DNA of 64,000 nucleotides from Pandoraea terrae (GCF_902459695.1 NZ_CABPRZ010000001.1:248001-312000); one strand, 5' to 3'. Positions 53,191 through 61,879 are shown, counted from the stretch's first letter. The notes: generated by a model not told the origin, from the letters alone. Program-made: numbers and translations.

Positions 53191-54342
53191 ATGTCCAATG
53201 TTGTCAACGCCACAGCCATGATGTCGTCGCAAGCCGACCGCCAGCTACTCGACGCGCTTACGACGCTGGCCGTTACCTCCGATCGTGCCAGCCATGCCAT
53301 GCCGGGCGCTTTCTACACCTCGGAGCGCTTCGCAGAACTGGAGCGCGAGCGGGTATTCCGTAGTGGCTGGGCCTGCGTCGGACACGTAGGTGAGATTCCG
53401 AACAACGGCGACTACTTCACCACGGAGATGATCGGTGAGCCGCTTCTGGTGCAGCGCACTTCACAGGGCGAGGTCCGTGTATTCGCAAACGTCTGCCGGC
53501 ACCGTGGCAACCTGGTCGCGACCGGTCGCGGCAATGCTGCCGTGCATGTCTGCGGCTACCATGCCTGGAGCTACGACCTCGATGGCAAGCTCAAACGCGC
53601 ACCGCTGATGCAGGAAAGCAAGGCGCTCGATCCTGCACGCTGTGCGTTGCCAACCATTGCAACGACGATCTGGCAGAACTTCATCTTCGTCAATCTGGAC
53701 GGCACGGCGGCGCCGCTTGCGCCATCCCTTGCGCCGCTCGAACCTCACATCCGCAATTACCATCATGAAGAGCGCAACCTGTATTACACGCGGGAAGAGG
53801 TGTGGAACACCAACTGGAAATGCCTTGCCGAAAACTTCATGGAAGGCTATCACCTGAACGCGACGCACCCGAAGACCCTGCGTCCGACGACTCCGTCAGA
53901 GTTATCTGAGTATGTGCCGGGCAACGGCCACTTCTCGGCGTACCGTTCGCACTACACGCCTGAATCGGCCCAGCGTGCCCCGTTCCATCCCGAACTGTCT
54001 GCGGCAGAGCGTCGGTACAGTTTCATTTTCAGTGTCTTCCCGAATCTGGTCGTCACGTATATGCCCCACCAGTCGATCTATCTCCTGCTGAGACCGGCTT
54101 CGACGGGCAGCGTGGCGATCCGTTGGGGCATCGCGGGTCACGAAACGGCGCCAAGCGAGGAAAACCTGCAGAAATATATCGCGTTCGCCGATTCGTTCAA
54201 CGCCGAAGATCGAGTGAAACTGGAAATGCTGCAGACGGGCCTCGCGTCCAGGTTCTACTCACCTGGCCCGCTCGCATCGGAAGACCTCGAAGGAACGTTG
54301 CGTGATTTTCATCGCTACATGGCACGTCGAATCTGCATCTGA
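53191..54342 (+). CDS. Rieske non-heme iron oxygenase, alpha subunit (second copy)
   Basis: The 383-residue protein has the Rieske ligands CRH (Cys102, His104) and CGYH (Cys121, His124), then the mononuclear-iron segment NFMEGYHLNATH. It is the same family and length as the copy at 47.4 kb but clearly divergent. It begins behind AGGAG and ends two bases before the reductase gene, so this copy and the reductase are the natural two-component enzyme. A second oxygenase may act on a later intermediate or a related substrate. Confidence 0.93.
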   Translation: MSNVVNATAMMSSQADRQLLDALTTLAVTSDRASHAMPGAFYTSERFAELERERVFRSGWACVGHVGEIPNNGDYFTTEMIGEPLLVQRTSQGEVRVFANVCRHRGNLVATGRGNAAVHVCGYHAWSYDLDGKLKRAPLMQESKALDPARCALPTIATTIWQNFIFVNLDGTAAPLAPSLAPLEPHIRNYHHEERNLYYTREEVWNTNWKCLAENFMEGYHLNATHPKTLRPTTPSELSEYVPGNGHFSAYRSHYTPESAQRAPFHPELSAAERRYSFIFSVFPNLVVTYMPHQSIYLLLRPASTGSVAIRWGIAGHETAPSEENLQKYIAFADSFNAEDRVKLEMLQTGLASRFYSPGPLASEDLEGTLRDFHRYMARRICI

Positions 54343-54344
54343 AT

Positions 54345-55301
54345 ATGTGTACAGCCACTCTCACTGTCGTCGTCGGAAAACTCACCGTCGAAGCCACTGA
54401 CACGCTGAGCATCGAACTGCGTCCCGTTGACGTCGACCGACTGCCTGCTTTCGACGCTGGCGCGCACATCCGTCTGAATCTGCCGAACGGACTCGTGCGC
54501 AGTTACTCGTTGGTCAATCCAGCCGATGACGTTCAGCACTACGTGCTGGGCGTGCTGCGCGCCCGCGACAGTCGAGGTGGCTCCTCATTCATTCATGAGC
54601 AGCTGCGCGTGGGAGACCACTTGAGCATCTCGGGGCCGCACAATAACTTTCCACTCGACGAAACGGGCGAACGGTTCGTGCTGATTGCCGGCGGCATCGG
54701 TGTCACTGCCATCTACAGCATGGCGCAGCGGCTCGTTTCGCTCGGCAAGCGCGTCGACATGCTCTATTGCTGCCGTTCGCGCGAACACGCTGCATGGCTG
54801 GGTCCAATTCAGGCACTTGGCATCCCGCTCTCGCTGCATTTTGACGTTGAGAAGCGCGGCCCGCCTGATCTGGACGCATTCATTGGTGGCCGGGGCGCGG
54901 ACACCCGCTACTACTGTTGCGGCCCGTCACCGATGTTGGGCGCATTCGAGCAGGCCTGCGCCAGGCATGGGTACCCCCACGCTCATATTGAGCGATTTGG
55001 CGCCGCGCCGGTCAACGCCGACGCCGTGGCGACGCCCGGTTACGAGGTTGAGCTCGCCCGGAGCGGGAAAACCGTCTGGGTCGAGTCCGGCACGCGTCTG
55101 CTCGATGCGCTCATTGTCGCTGGCGTGGACGTCCCATTCAGTTGCGAACAGGGAATTTGCGGCAGCTGCGAGATGACGGTACTTGAAGGCGAGATCGACC
55201 ATCGGGATAGCGTCCTGAGCGGTTCGGAGAGAAACGCCGGAAAGTCAATGATGGTCTGTGTCTCGGGTTGCAAACGGGGACGTCTGGTTCTCGATTGCTG
55301 A
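54345..55301 (+). CDS. PDR/VanB-type oxidoreductase, FNR plus 2Fe-2S ferredoxin
   Basis: This 318-residue electron-transfer protein feeds Rieske oxygenases. It consists of a flavin-binding barrel (RSYSLVNP for FMN or FAD), an NAD(P)H domain (GGIGVTAIYSM, YYCCGPSPML) and a C-terminal plant-type ferredoxin domain with Cys267, Cys272, Cys275 and a last Cys near 305. It starts two bases after the Rieske gene. It may serve both oxygenase copies, since no second reductase is seen. Confidence 0.93.
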   Translation: MCTATLTVVVGKLTVEATDTLSIELRPVDVDRLPAFDAGAHIRLNLPNGLVRSYSLVNPADDVQHYVLGVLRARDSRGGSSFIHEQLRVGDHLSISGPHNNFPLDETGERFVLIAGGIGVTAIYSMAQRLVSLGKRVDMLYCCRSREHAAWLGPIQALGIPLSLHFDVEKRGPPDLDAFIGGRGADTRYYCCGPSPMLGAFEQACARHGYPHAHIERFGAAPVNADAVATPGYEVELARSGKTVWVESGTRLLDALIVAGVDVPFSCEQGICGSCEMTVLEGEIDHRDSVLSGSERNAGKSMMVCVSGCKRGRLVLDC

Positions 55302-55494
55302 CGGGGTGGCTACCGAAATTCGTTCCGGGACGAGCGGCCACTGGCCCTGTCGGGAGGCAACGCGTGTCCGTTCGCGCGCCGCGTAGTACCATCACACTCC
55401 GTTGGCTCCGAAATCGTCCACTGGAACCTTCATGTCAAGCGCGCCCACAAGTTCAAACCATTGAGGGCGACGGACTGGCGGCCCGGGAAATAGC

Positions 55495-56019
55495 ATGAAG
55501 CACATTCCATCGACCCTTTGGCTTACCGGTTTGAGCGCGGCCGGCAAGACCACCCTGGCGCACGCGCTAGCCGAGGCGCTCGCAATCGCAGGCGCAACTT
55601 GCGAGATACTCGACGGCGACGCGGTGCGCCAGCGGGTGAGTTCGGACCTCGGGTTTTCCCGTCAGGATCGCAGTGAAAACGTGCGCCGCGTGGCTGACCT
55701 GTGTCGGGCGCACAACGAAGCCGGCACCTGGGCCATTGCCGCCTTGATTTCGCCCTATCGGGATGATCGGGAACTGGCGCGCCGGATCGTCGGGAGGCCG
55801 AAGTTCTTCGAAGTGTATTTGGCGGCGCCTCTCTCGGTGTGCGAAGCGCGTGACCCGAAAGGTCTCTACCGTAAGGCGCGGGCAGGCGTCATCACCAACC
55901 TGACCGGCGTTGACGACCCCTACGAGGTGCCGCTCAGTCCCGATATTTTGCTCGACACGGGCGAGCTATCGATTGCGGCGTGTGTCGCGGCGACGATGGA
56001 CCTTCTCAAGGCGCGCTGA
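55495..56019 (+). CDS. cysC: Adenylylsulfate (APS) kinase
   Basis: The 174-residue protein has the APS kinase fold: P-loop GLSAAGKTT at 12-20, LDGDAVRQRV, LGFSRQDRSENVRRVA, the APS-binding ISPYRDDRELAR and DPKGLYRKARAG. It converts APS to PAPS. No ATP sulfurylase or PAPS reductase gene is near, so it is an orphan here. PAPS might instead feed a sulfotransferase. The P-loop Ala-Ala-Gly in place of the usual Gly-Ala-Gly is a small deviation. Function is well supported; context is not. Confidence 0.9.
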   Translation: MKHIPSTLWLTGLSAAGKTTLAHALAEALAIAGATCEILDGDAVRQRVSSDLGFSRQDRSENVRRVADLCRAHNEAGTWAIAALISPYRDDRELARRIVGRPKFFEVYLAAPLSVCEARDPKGLYRKARAGVITNLTGVDDPYEVPLSPDILLDTGELSIAACVAATMDLLKAR

Positions 56020-56107
56020 ACTGCTGCAGGGATCGGGGGTGGTTGGCCGAGAAGTGGCCTGACGCATCATGGCGCAATTGCGTACGTCATTGCGCGCCCC
56101 CTCGCCT

Positions 56108-56531
56108 TTACTCCAATACGCCCGGGTCGCGACGAATCTCTTCACGCGCCATCGCTTCCCACAGGAACGGGAAGCCGTGCACGTCGGTGCGTTGACCGCT
56201 GCGCCCCGAGGGCCTCGTCATCCACGGTCCCGCGATATTCGTCGTAGCGGACGGGATCGGTATCGACCAACGCCGACGTCTGGTCATATACGGGCGGAAA
56301 TCGCCCCGCAGCGGCCCACACCGCTCCCCATTCGGGGTGATTGTGAATCACCACGCGAACGTCGTGACGCTCGGCATGCACATCGATATGAAGGTTGATG
56401 GTCGGCGTGATATTCCAGTCGCCGTCGATGACACGGCCTTGCGCATCAAGACGCAGGATGTCCGACGCGGTCACTTCGCCCCATGTTTTGGGGATGTGGA
56501 GCGGGCAGTACAAGACGGCCGAAGCGTTCAT
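56108..56531 (-). pseudogene. Class II aldolase/adducin gene, decayed
   Basis: On the minus strand, WGEVTASDILRLDAQGRVIDGD, HNHPEWGAVWAAAGRFPP and TSALVDTDPVRYDEYRGTVDDEA are clear class II aldolase/adducin pieces, lacking the family's N-terminal third. After VDDEA the frame changes; in another frame QRTDVHGFPFLWEAMAREEI and then RRDPGVLE ends at 56108, which looks like the C-terminus. About a third of the protein in the middle is missing. This is a truncated, internally deleted and frameshifted gene. Confidence 0.65.
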
Positions 56532-56759
56532 CGATGCACCTGGCTACCGCTTCTGAATCTCTATGCAGAGGACGTGAAGACGCCGTATCCCAAGCTCGCA
56601 GCGTACCTGTTGGGGAAAGGCCTGCGCGGCATCATCAGGTCGGTGCTCGAGGACATGCCGGAACAACTCGAATCGCCCGCACTGCTCGACAGCCTGGTCG
56701 CAATGGCTATCGGATGCCTGTGCCCACCGGGCGACGCAATGCCGCCCGACACGCGCTGA
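56532..56759 (+). pseudogene. C-terminal fragment, probable TetR-family regulator
   Basis: The plus-strand reading NLYAEDVKTPYPKLAAYLLG, with GKGLRGIIRSVLEDMPEQL and SPALLDSLVAMAIGCLCPPG, is a helical stretch ending in a normal stop. It has the look of a regulator C-terminal ligand domain of TetR type. No DNA-binding domain precedes it: upstream in the same frame the sequence is antisense to the aldolase remnant. A breakpoint near 56,490-56,530 is implied. The TetR assignment is by general pattern only. Confidence 0.4.
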
Positions 56760-56936
56760 GCCGAAAGTTGCCTGCCGAGGCCGCGAAGCTGCCACGCAAA
56801 TCTCCTTTTGAGCGAGGTCGTCATGATTGACGATCGGCGCGGTAATCATTCCACGTCTGCGCTCACCAGATAATGAATGTGCAAGGAACCCCAGGTCCTT
56901 TCAGAACACATTCATCAAAATGGAGTGAGACAAAAA

Positions 56937-58319
56937 ATGAGATCCTCATACGGACGATCCTTTGCATTGGCTATTGTTTCTGCCGCGATTCCGTTTTTGA
57001 GTTCCCCTGCACTGGCCGGCGCGAGTGCGGGAGAACTTAATCGATTGGACAGTTCGCTCACGCCGATAGGGGCGGAACGTGCTGGCAACGCGGACGGAAC
57101 CATCCCGGCATGGAGCGGCAAGTGGTTGGGCACGCCATCCGGCGTGGCATACAAGCCTGGGGATCGGTATCCGGATCCGTATGCAAGCGAGCAGCCGCGC
57201 TTCGTCATTTCCGCGCAAAACATGTCCGAATACCAGGCCAATCTGACTGACGGACAGAAGGCGCTTTTCAAGCAGTACCCCGCTTCGTTCAAGATGATCG
57301 TCTACCCGAGTCATCGCGATTTCCGCTATGAGGAGGCTGCATACAAGAACATTAGAACGAATGCGAAAGACGTGCAGATGACGGCAGACGGCAACGGTCT
57401 GAAGCACTATCCTTCCCAGGCGCCTTTTCCCATTCCGCATAGCGGTCTGGAGTTGATGTGGAATCTGCGTTTCTCATCGGCGATCACCACCGAGGCTGCG
57501 GTGTACGACCAGGCGGTCGTTTATCCGAGCGGCAGTATTGCCTGGGGGAAGTGGAAATACGAAATCTGGTCGCCGTTGAATGGTCCGAAGTTCCACTACG
57601 GTCAGCCTCTTGTCGACAGGACGTTCGCTCGCGTGGGAACGGATCTGCCGCTCAGGGACCGCGGCAATATCATCGTCTCCCAGACCTACTGGGATCATGA
57701 AGGATCCGATCTCACCAAAACCTGGGTGTACAACCCTGGTACCCGGCGTGTCCGGCAGGCGCCCGAATTCGGCTTCGATCAGCCTCAAGGACCTGGCGGG
57801 TTCAGAACGGTTGACGACGACCGACTGTTCAATGGTTCCGGCGAACGTTACAACTGGAAAATCATCGGAAAGAAGGAAATCTACGTTCCTTACGACAATT
57901 ACAAACTGAACGAATCCGCGATCAAGTACGCATCGCTGCTGCAGAAAGGACACCCCAATCCGGAGTTTGTGCGCTACGAGTTGCACCGGGTTTGGGTGCT
58001 GGAAGCGACACTGAAATCAGGTTATCGCCATCAGTACGCGAAGCGGGTGATCTATCTCGACGAAGACACCTGGATGGGATTGCTGGCCGACAACTATGAC
58101 GCTCGCGGGCAGTTGTGGCGGACCAATATGCAGACGACGTTCTACGCGTATGACGCCCAGCGGTTTTATCCGGCAGCGGTTTTTTATCAGGACCTGATCT
58201 CCTCGGCGTACATGGCTGATCGACTGACAAACGAGGGAAAGATGGTGCGCCTGAACAGCAACCCGGAATTTGATGAGGGATATTTCTCCCCGGATTCGAT
58301 CCGGTCGTCGGGGCTCTGA
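56937..58319 (+). CDS. DUF1329 outer-membrane lipoprotein-sorting-like protein
   Basis: The 460-residue secreted protein (signal peptide about 1-28, SPALA-G) has the DUF1329 pattern: LTPIGAERAGNADGTIPAW, PHSGLELMWNLRFSSAI, a TWVYNPGTRRVRQAPEFGFDQP strand set and DEDTWMGLLADNYDARGQLW. DUF1329 has a LolA/LolB-like fold and its genes usually pair with DUF1302 and an RND transporter in degradation clusters for hydrophobic compounds. No DUF1302 gene is seen here. ATG 56937 has GGAGTGAG upstream. Confidence 0.9.
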   Translation: MRSSYGRSFALAIVSAAIPFLSSPALAGASAGELNRLDSSLTPIGAERAGNADGTIPAWSGKWLGTPSGVAYKPGDRYPDPYASEQPRFVISAQNMSEYQANLTDGQKALFKQYPASFKMIVYPSHRDFRYEEAAYKNIRTNAKDVQMTADGNGLKHYPSQAPFPIPHSGLELMWNLRFSSAITTEAAVYDQAVVYPSGSIAWGKWKYEIWSPLNGPKFHYGQPLVDRTFARVGTDLPLRDRGNIIVSQTYWDHEGSDLTKTWVYNPGTRRVRQAPEFGFDQPQGPGGFRTVDDDRLFNGSGERYNWKIIGKKEIYVPYDNYKLNESAIKYASLLQKGHPNPEFVRYELHRVWVLEATLKSGYRHQYAKRVIYLDEDTWMGLLADNYDARGQLWRTNMQTTFYAYDAQRFYPAAVFYQDLISSAYMADRLTNEGKMVRLNSNPEFDEGYFSPDSIRSSGL

Positions 58320-58331
58320 GGCTCACTGACG

Positions 58332-58369
58332 CCCGCCTGGCATGAGCGATTTGTGAAAGACCAGGCGGG
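58332..58369. repeat. Inverted repeat after DUF1329 gene
   Basis: CCCGCCTGG (58332-58340) and CCAGGCGGG (58361-58369) form a nine-base stem around a 20-base loop, 12 bases beyond the DUF1329 stop. No T-run follows, so termination is possible but not of the classical intrinsic type. Confidence 0.5.
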
Positions 58370-58465
58370 TGCGCCCTCGCATCATTCGATCTCGAGCATG
58401 GCCTCGCGTTCTACAGCCTATACGCCCGATATCGACGGCACCTACCCGAACAGGAACATCAGCAA

Positions 58466-60640
58466 ATGGGGCCTATCCCTCCAGTGACTTCCCACCGCAC
58501 GGTCGAGCGAGCGCCATTCAGTCCCGACGCTTATCGGGTGCTTGTGGGCCGACTGGGTGGGAGAGCGGTGCAGCAGGCACCAGCCTCAGTGCCGCGCGCC
58601 TCGGGGCGAACATTCTCCGGTCCTGGACGCAACGACGGGGACTTGCGAAGGCCGCTGCTTGGCATGCTCATGCCAACTTGCGCGCGCCCCCGGAACGATC
58701 CACTGAGGAATGTGCTGCGATGCTTCGTGGAGCAAAAGGAGGAGACCGCCGCGACATCCAGGTACGAAGCGCTTTGTCGGGCCGTGCGGGAAGTGCTTCA
58801 TAAGGAAGGGTGTGCCGGACTCGTCGGCGAACCGCTCGCCCGCTTGCAGCGTGCGCGGATTCTCGAGACCATGGAGCGTTTCATTGTCTCCCTTGGAAAG
58901 GATTCGGATACTTCCGTGGAGCAAACAATGGAAAGGCATCGCGCCAAGGTAGCGGCGGCGCTGGTCTTGCTGCCCCGTGACGAACTGCGCTCGTTGCTTC
59001 GCGTGGCCGACGAGAATCTCTCGGGATGGGTGCCTGGTGCCCGCGTGGCTGTGAAGCTCGCGTACGAGGTGAAGGCTGAAAGGCTCGCGTTGACCGTGAA
59101 CGAGGGTATTCGCAGATTGCGCTGCTATTGCCGGCCGCAGATAGATAATATCGAGAATCTGACACGCGAAATTGCCTCCTTCGGTCGTGCAGTGGTGATG
59201 CTACGCGAGGACGCTCTGGCGCTCGAACTTCATACCGCCACGTCAATGGACGGCCCCATCGGCGACGTCCACCAGCACCTCCTGGACTATTTGTCGCCGA
59301 CGCAAGACATTTTCCCCAATCTCGACAATAGACAACTCAACTCGCTGGTGAAGGGTATGGATCACCTCGGAGAGGGGGGCGAGGTCGTGGGCAAGTACCG
59401 GCGCGAGGCCGAGCGTCGGCGCCGGGTTGTTGTTGAGGCCTACGTGGAGGCGGTGCGCCCTGCATTGGACGCTATTCTCAAGGGCAGCGATATCGCAGCC
59501 TTCGTGGCAATCCTGGAAAAAGCTGAGTCGTACGGCAGCAACGCGCGAGTCGTCCACGCGCAACTGGGCAACGAGGCAAAGGGGGAGGACGACGCGATGG
59601 TGTTCCGTGAAAACCTCTTGGGCCGAGTGCTCCAGACGCTCGATTCGGATGAATTGACGGCATTCGCCGCATGGCTGGAAAGTCCTGTCGCACACGCGCT
59701 GATCGAGGCACTTGACACGGCAGGGCGGGCCCTCTCGTCCGACGACGACGACGCTACGGCGGAACTGGGAAAAGGGCCGTATACGCGAGCCGTCGAAATG
59801 AGAATTCTCCAGGGGTGCGTACAGCAGCAGCTTGAAGATCGGAACATCAAACCTTACCAAGCGGGCCCGGAACGCGCGGCCGGACCCATCAAGGTTGACG
59901 TGCCTGACGTCGCAAAGGTGTTACGCGACGTATTTGGTGTCAGTCTCAACGACAAGGGTGTCGCCAATGTGTGTTCCGGACCTGGCACCGAACAGGTGCA
60001 AGGTGCGATCATGAAGTGCCTTCGCGACATGTTGGCGACGTTTGACCCGAAAAAGCGCCACGTCTGGAAAGACGGAACGGATAGCGGCGTCGACCCGACG
60101 TTCATTATCGATCTGCCACGCGCGGACTACAGCATGAAAACGGCCGACGGTGTCGTCGATTCCTTGTACGACAGGACGCGCGTTGTTGACGATCGGGAGA
60201 GCAGGGCCAAAGCGGCGATCGAGAAGCTGCGCACCATCACGGGTGATAATCTGCGCAATCTGCAACTGGCGTCGTACTTCGCAAACCAGAGTGTATTCTC
60301 GGGTCTGCAGAGGATACTGCTATCGGCGCAGAGCCCCGTTCGCCTGCCGGATGGCAGGCCCGGCTGCCTTGTTGGCGGAGTTCAAAAGGTAACGTACCAA
60401 ATTGCTGACGATGCTGACGGCGGGCTATTGCTATCAGCGGGTTACACGATCCGTGGCGCAACGCACTTCATGCCACCGTCACCCGATGGCGTCGAGCGCG
60501 GTAACGATATGGTGCTGCTTGACGTCAACCATGGTTGCGCCGACTTTACTTTTGCTTTGCGAATTGATGAGGATGGAGACGTACGCCTGTCGGCCCCGCT
60601 TGTCTACAACTATGACGTGATGCCAGGTGAGGCGCAGTAA
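58466..60640 (+). CDS. Unknown 724-residue protein, candidate type III secretion effector
   Basis: The protein is not recognised from any known family. Residues 1-80 are Pro/Ser/Arg/Gly-rich and predicted disordered, as in type III secretion signals. A long helical region follows (about 85-460, Glu/Arg/Leu-rich), then a mixed alpha/beta C-terminal domain (about 475-724) with FIIDLPRADYS, LASYFANQSVFSGLQRILL, GRPGCLVGGVQKVTYQ and LLDVNHGCADFTFALRIDED. No signal peptide or membrane helix is visible. AGGAAC lies about eight bases before ATG 58466. The gene directly downstream encodes a probable CesT-type chaperone, which is the main reason for the effector call. Catalytic activity is unknown. 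Confidence 0.6.
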   Translation: MGPIPPVTSHRTVERAPFSPDAYRVLVGRLGGRAVQQAPASVPRASGRTFSGPGRNDGDLRRPLLGMLMPTCARPRNDPLRNVLRCFVEQKEETAATSRYEALCRAVREVLHKEGCAGLVGEPLARLQRARILETMERFIVSLGKDSDTSVEQTMERHRAKVAAALVLLPRDELRSLLRVADENLSGWVPGARVAVKLAYEVKAERLALTVNEGIRRLRCYCRPQIDNIENLTREIASFGRAVVMLREDALALELHTATSMDGPIGDVHQHLLDYLSPTQDIFPNLDNRQLNSLVKGMDHLGEGGEVVGKYRREAERRRRVVVEAYVEAVRPALDAILKGSDIAAFVAILEKAESYGSNARVVHAQLGNEAKGEDDAMVFRENLLGRVLQTLDSDELTAFAAWLESPVAHALIEALDTAGRALSSDDDDATAELGKGPYTRAVEMRILQGCVQQQLEDRNIKPYQAGPERAAGPIKVDVPDVAKVLRDVFGVSLNDKGVANVCSGPGTEQVQGAIMKCLRDMLATFDPKKRHVWKDGTDSGVDPTFIIDLPRADYSMKTADGVVDSLYDRTRVVDDRESRAKAAIEKLRTITGDNLRNLQLASYFANQSVFSGLQRILLSAQSPVRLPDGRPGCLVGGVQKVTYQIADDADGGLLLSAGYTIRGATHFMPPSPDGVERGNDMVLLDVNHGCADFTFALRIDEDGDVRLSAPLVYNYDVMPGEAQ

Positions 60641-60659
60641 ATACGGGGCAGTGTGATAC

Positions 60660-61112
60660 GTGGGGCTGACCACTGCACTGCGACGTCAATTCCGTTTCGA
60701 AAAACACGACGACTTCATGTTTGTTGCCGATCAACTCTTGCTCAACCTGGGCCGGATGGCGGGTTTTCCCGAGCCGCTGCGGTTCGACGGCCGCGGCTGT
60801 GCACGTCTGATGTTTGACGACCGGCTGGCCGTAGACTTGGAATGCACCACTGACACGGGCTGCATGCAGGTCTACACGGTGCTTGGCACGTTGCCGGTCG
60901 AAGGGCGAGAGGCGTTCTTCCTGCAATTGTTGGAAGCGAACCTATTCGTAGCGGAGACTGCAGGCGCGACATTGGCGGTCGATGGCGAAACAAACGAGGT
61001 GGTGCTTTGTCGCACCGTCGAGTTGGACGAAATCGGCGACGGTGCCTTTGTGAGACTTATAGAGCGCTTCGTGGGCGCGGCGGAGTATTGGAAGTCCCGT
61101 TTGGCACCATAA
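60660..61112 (+). CDS. CesT-family (Tir chaperone type) type III secretion chaperone
   Basis: This small acidic protein of 150 residues starts with GTG at 60660; an internal ATG at 60717 is a less likely start because it would lose the first helix. The CesT pattern is present in order: a first helix VADQLLLNLGRMAG, strands FDGRGCARLMFDDRLAVDLE, a helix-strand GTLPVEGREAFFLQLLEANLF, a strand pair around TLAVDGETNEVVLCRTVELD and a final helix. Class I chaperones of this kind bind one effector encoded next to them, near its N-terminus. It lies 19 bases after the 724-residue gene. Confidence 0.78.
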   Translation: MGLTTALRRQFRFEKHDDFMFVADQLLLNLGRMAGFPEPLRFDGRGCARLMFDDRLAVDLECTTDTGCMQVYTVLGTLPVEGREAFFLQLLEANLFVAETAGATLAVDGETNEVVLCRTVELDEIGDGAFVRLIERFVGAAEYWKSRLAP

Positions 61113-61144
61113 CGTGTGCCTTCGTCGATGATATGGCCCACGCC

Positions 61145-61747
61145 TCAACCCGAGGCTTTGTCCGGGACACGCCTGAGCAATCGCATCTGCGCGCGAATCG
61201 CGCTCTCGTCCGCAGGCACGAGGCTATAGGCGAGCCCGATTCTGCTGATCAGCCCAATCACGTCGTCGAGCGACGCGAGCGACGGCCCATACTTTTTTAC
61301 GTAACGGCGGTACGGCCCATCCAGCACGTGGTGCCACATCGGCGCGATGTTTTCGAGGATGTAGGCGAACACCTCCGCGGTCACGTTCCGCGCCAGATAG
61401 TTATGATGGAATCCGCCGTGGCGTTCCCGATAACGCACCGCAAAGCACACACACTCCTCGAGGTACGCCTCGAAGTCATCCTCGTACGCGGACAAGCCGT
61501 GCTGCATTTCTTCGAAAAAAGCACGGTTCTCGGCACTGATGACCGCCTGAATCAATTCCTTCTTGGTCCCGTAGTAGCGATAGAGGGTCCGGCGGGAAAT
61601 ATTTGCCCTCTCGGCAACGTCATCTATCGAAAACCCCTCAATCCCCAGTTCAACCATCGAATCCAGCGCTGAACGCAAGATCAAGGTCCGTCCCTCGTCG
61701 GAACTGTCCATCCGGCTGGCATCTCCCCAGCGAAATTGTCGACTCAT
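61145..61747 (-). CDS. TetR-family transcriptional regulator
   Basis: The 200-residue regulator has an N-terminal TetR helix-turn-helix (about 20-66: GIEGFSIDDVAERANISRRTLYRYYGTKKEL) and a helical ligand domain. It is divergent from the FAD-dependent dehydrogenase gene at 61953. The 205-base gap between them holds the clustered TTTGTGACA half-sites, the likely operator. Most TetR proteins repress both themselves and the divergent gene until a ligand binds; the ligand may be the dehydrogenase substrate. Confidence 0.92.
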   Translation of the reverse strand: MSRQFRWGDASRMDSSDEGRTLILRSALDSMVELGIEGFSIDDVAERANISRRTLYRYYGTKKELIQAVISAENRAFFEEMQHGLSAYEDDFEAYLEECVCFAVRYRERHGGFHHNYLARNVTAEVFAYILENIAPMWHHVLDGPYRRYVKKYGPSLASLDDVIGLISRIGLAYSLVPADESAIRAQMRLLRRVPDKASG

Positions 61748-61821
61748 ACAAACCTCTGCCTCTTTGGACGAAATGCCTTGCTCAATGCACGGTGCGTTCC
61801 ATCGCGCCCGATTTTCCAGAT

Positions 61822-61879
61822 GATGTCACAAATGCATGTTTTTGTGACATCATGTGTCACAAACGTTTATTTTGTGACA
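61822..61879. promoter_or_regulatory. Four-half-site operator array between tetR and the FAD dehydrogenase gene
   Basis: Nine-base half-sites alternate in direction: TGTCACAAA at 61824-61832, TTTGTGACA at 61841-61849, TGTCACAAA at 61855-61863, TTTGTGACA at 61871-61879. The first two extend to 11-base arms (GATGTCACAAA / TTTGTGACATC), the middle pair is separated by five bases, and the last pair by seven. This is very unlikely by chance and fits a repressor or activator binding as two dimers. Confidence 0.85.

Noticed and set aside
58370-58466. Possible TTCG-N16-TTCG (hrpII-type) box upstream of the candidate effector
   Set aside because: A TTCG occurs near 58,385 but no second TTCG stands at the right spacing, so a type III regulatory site is not supported.
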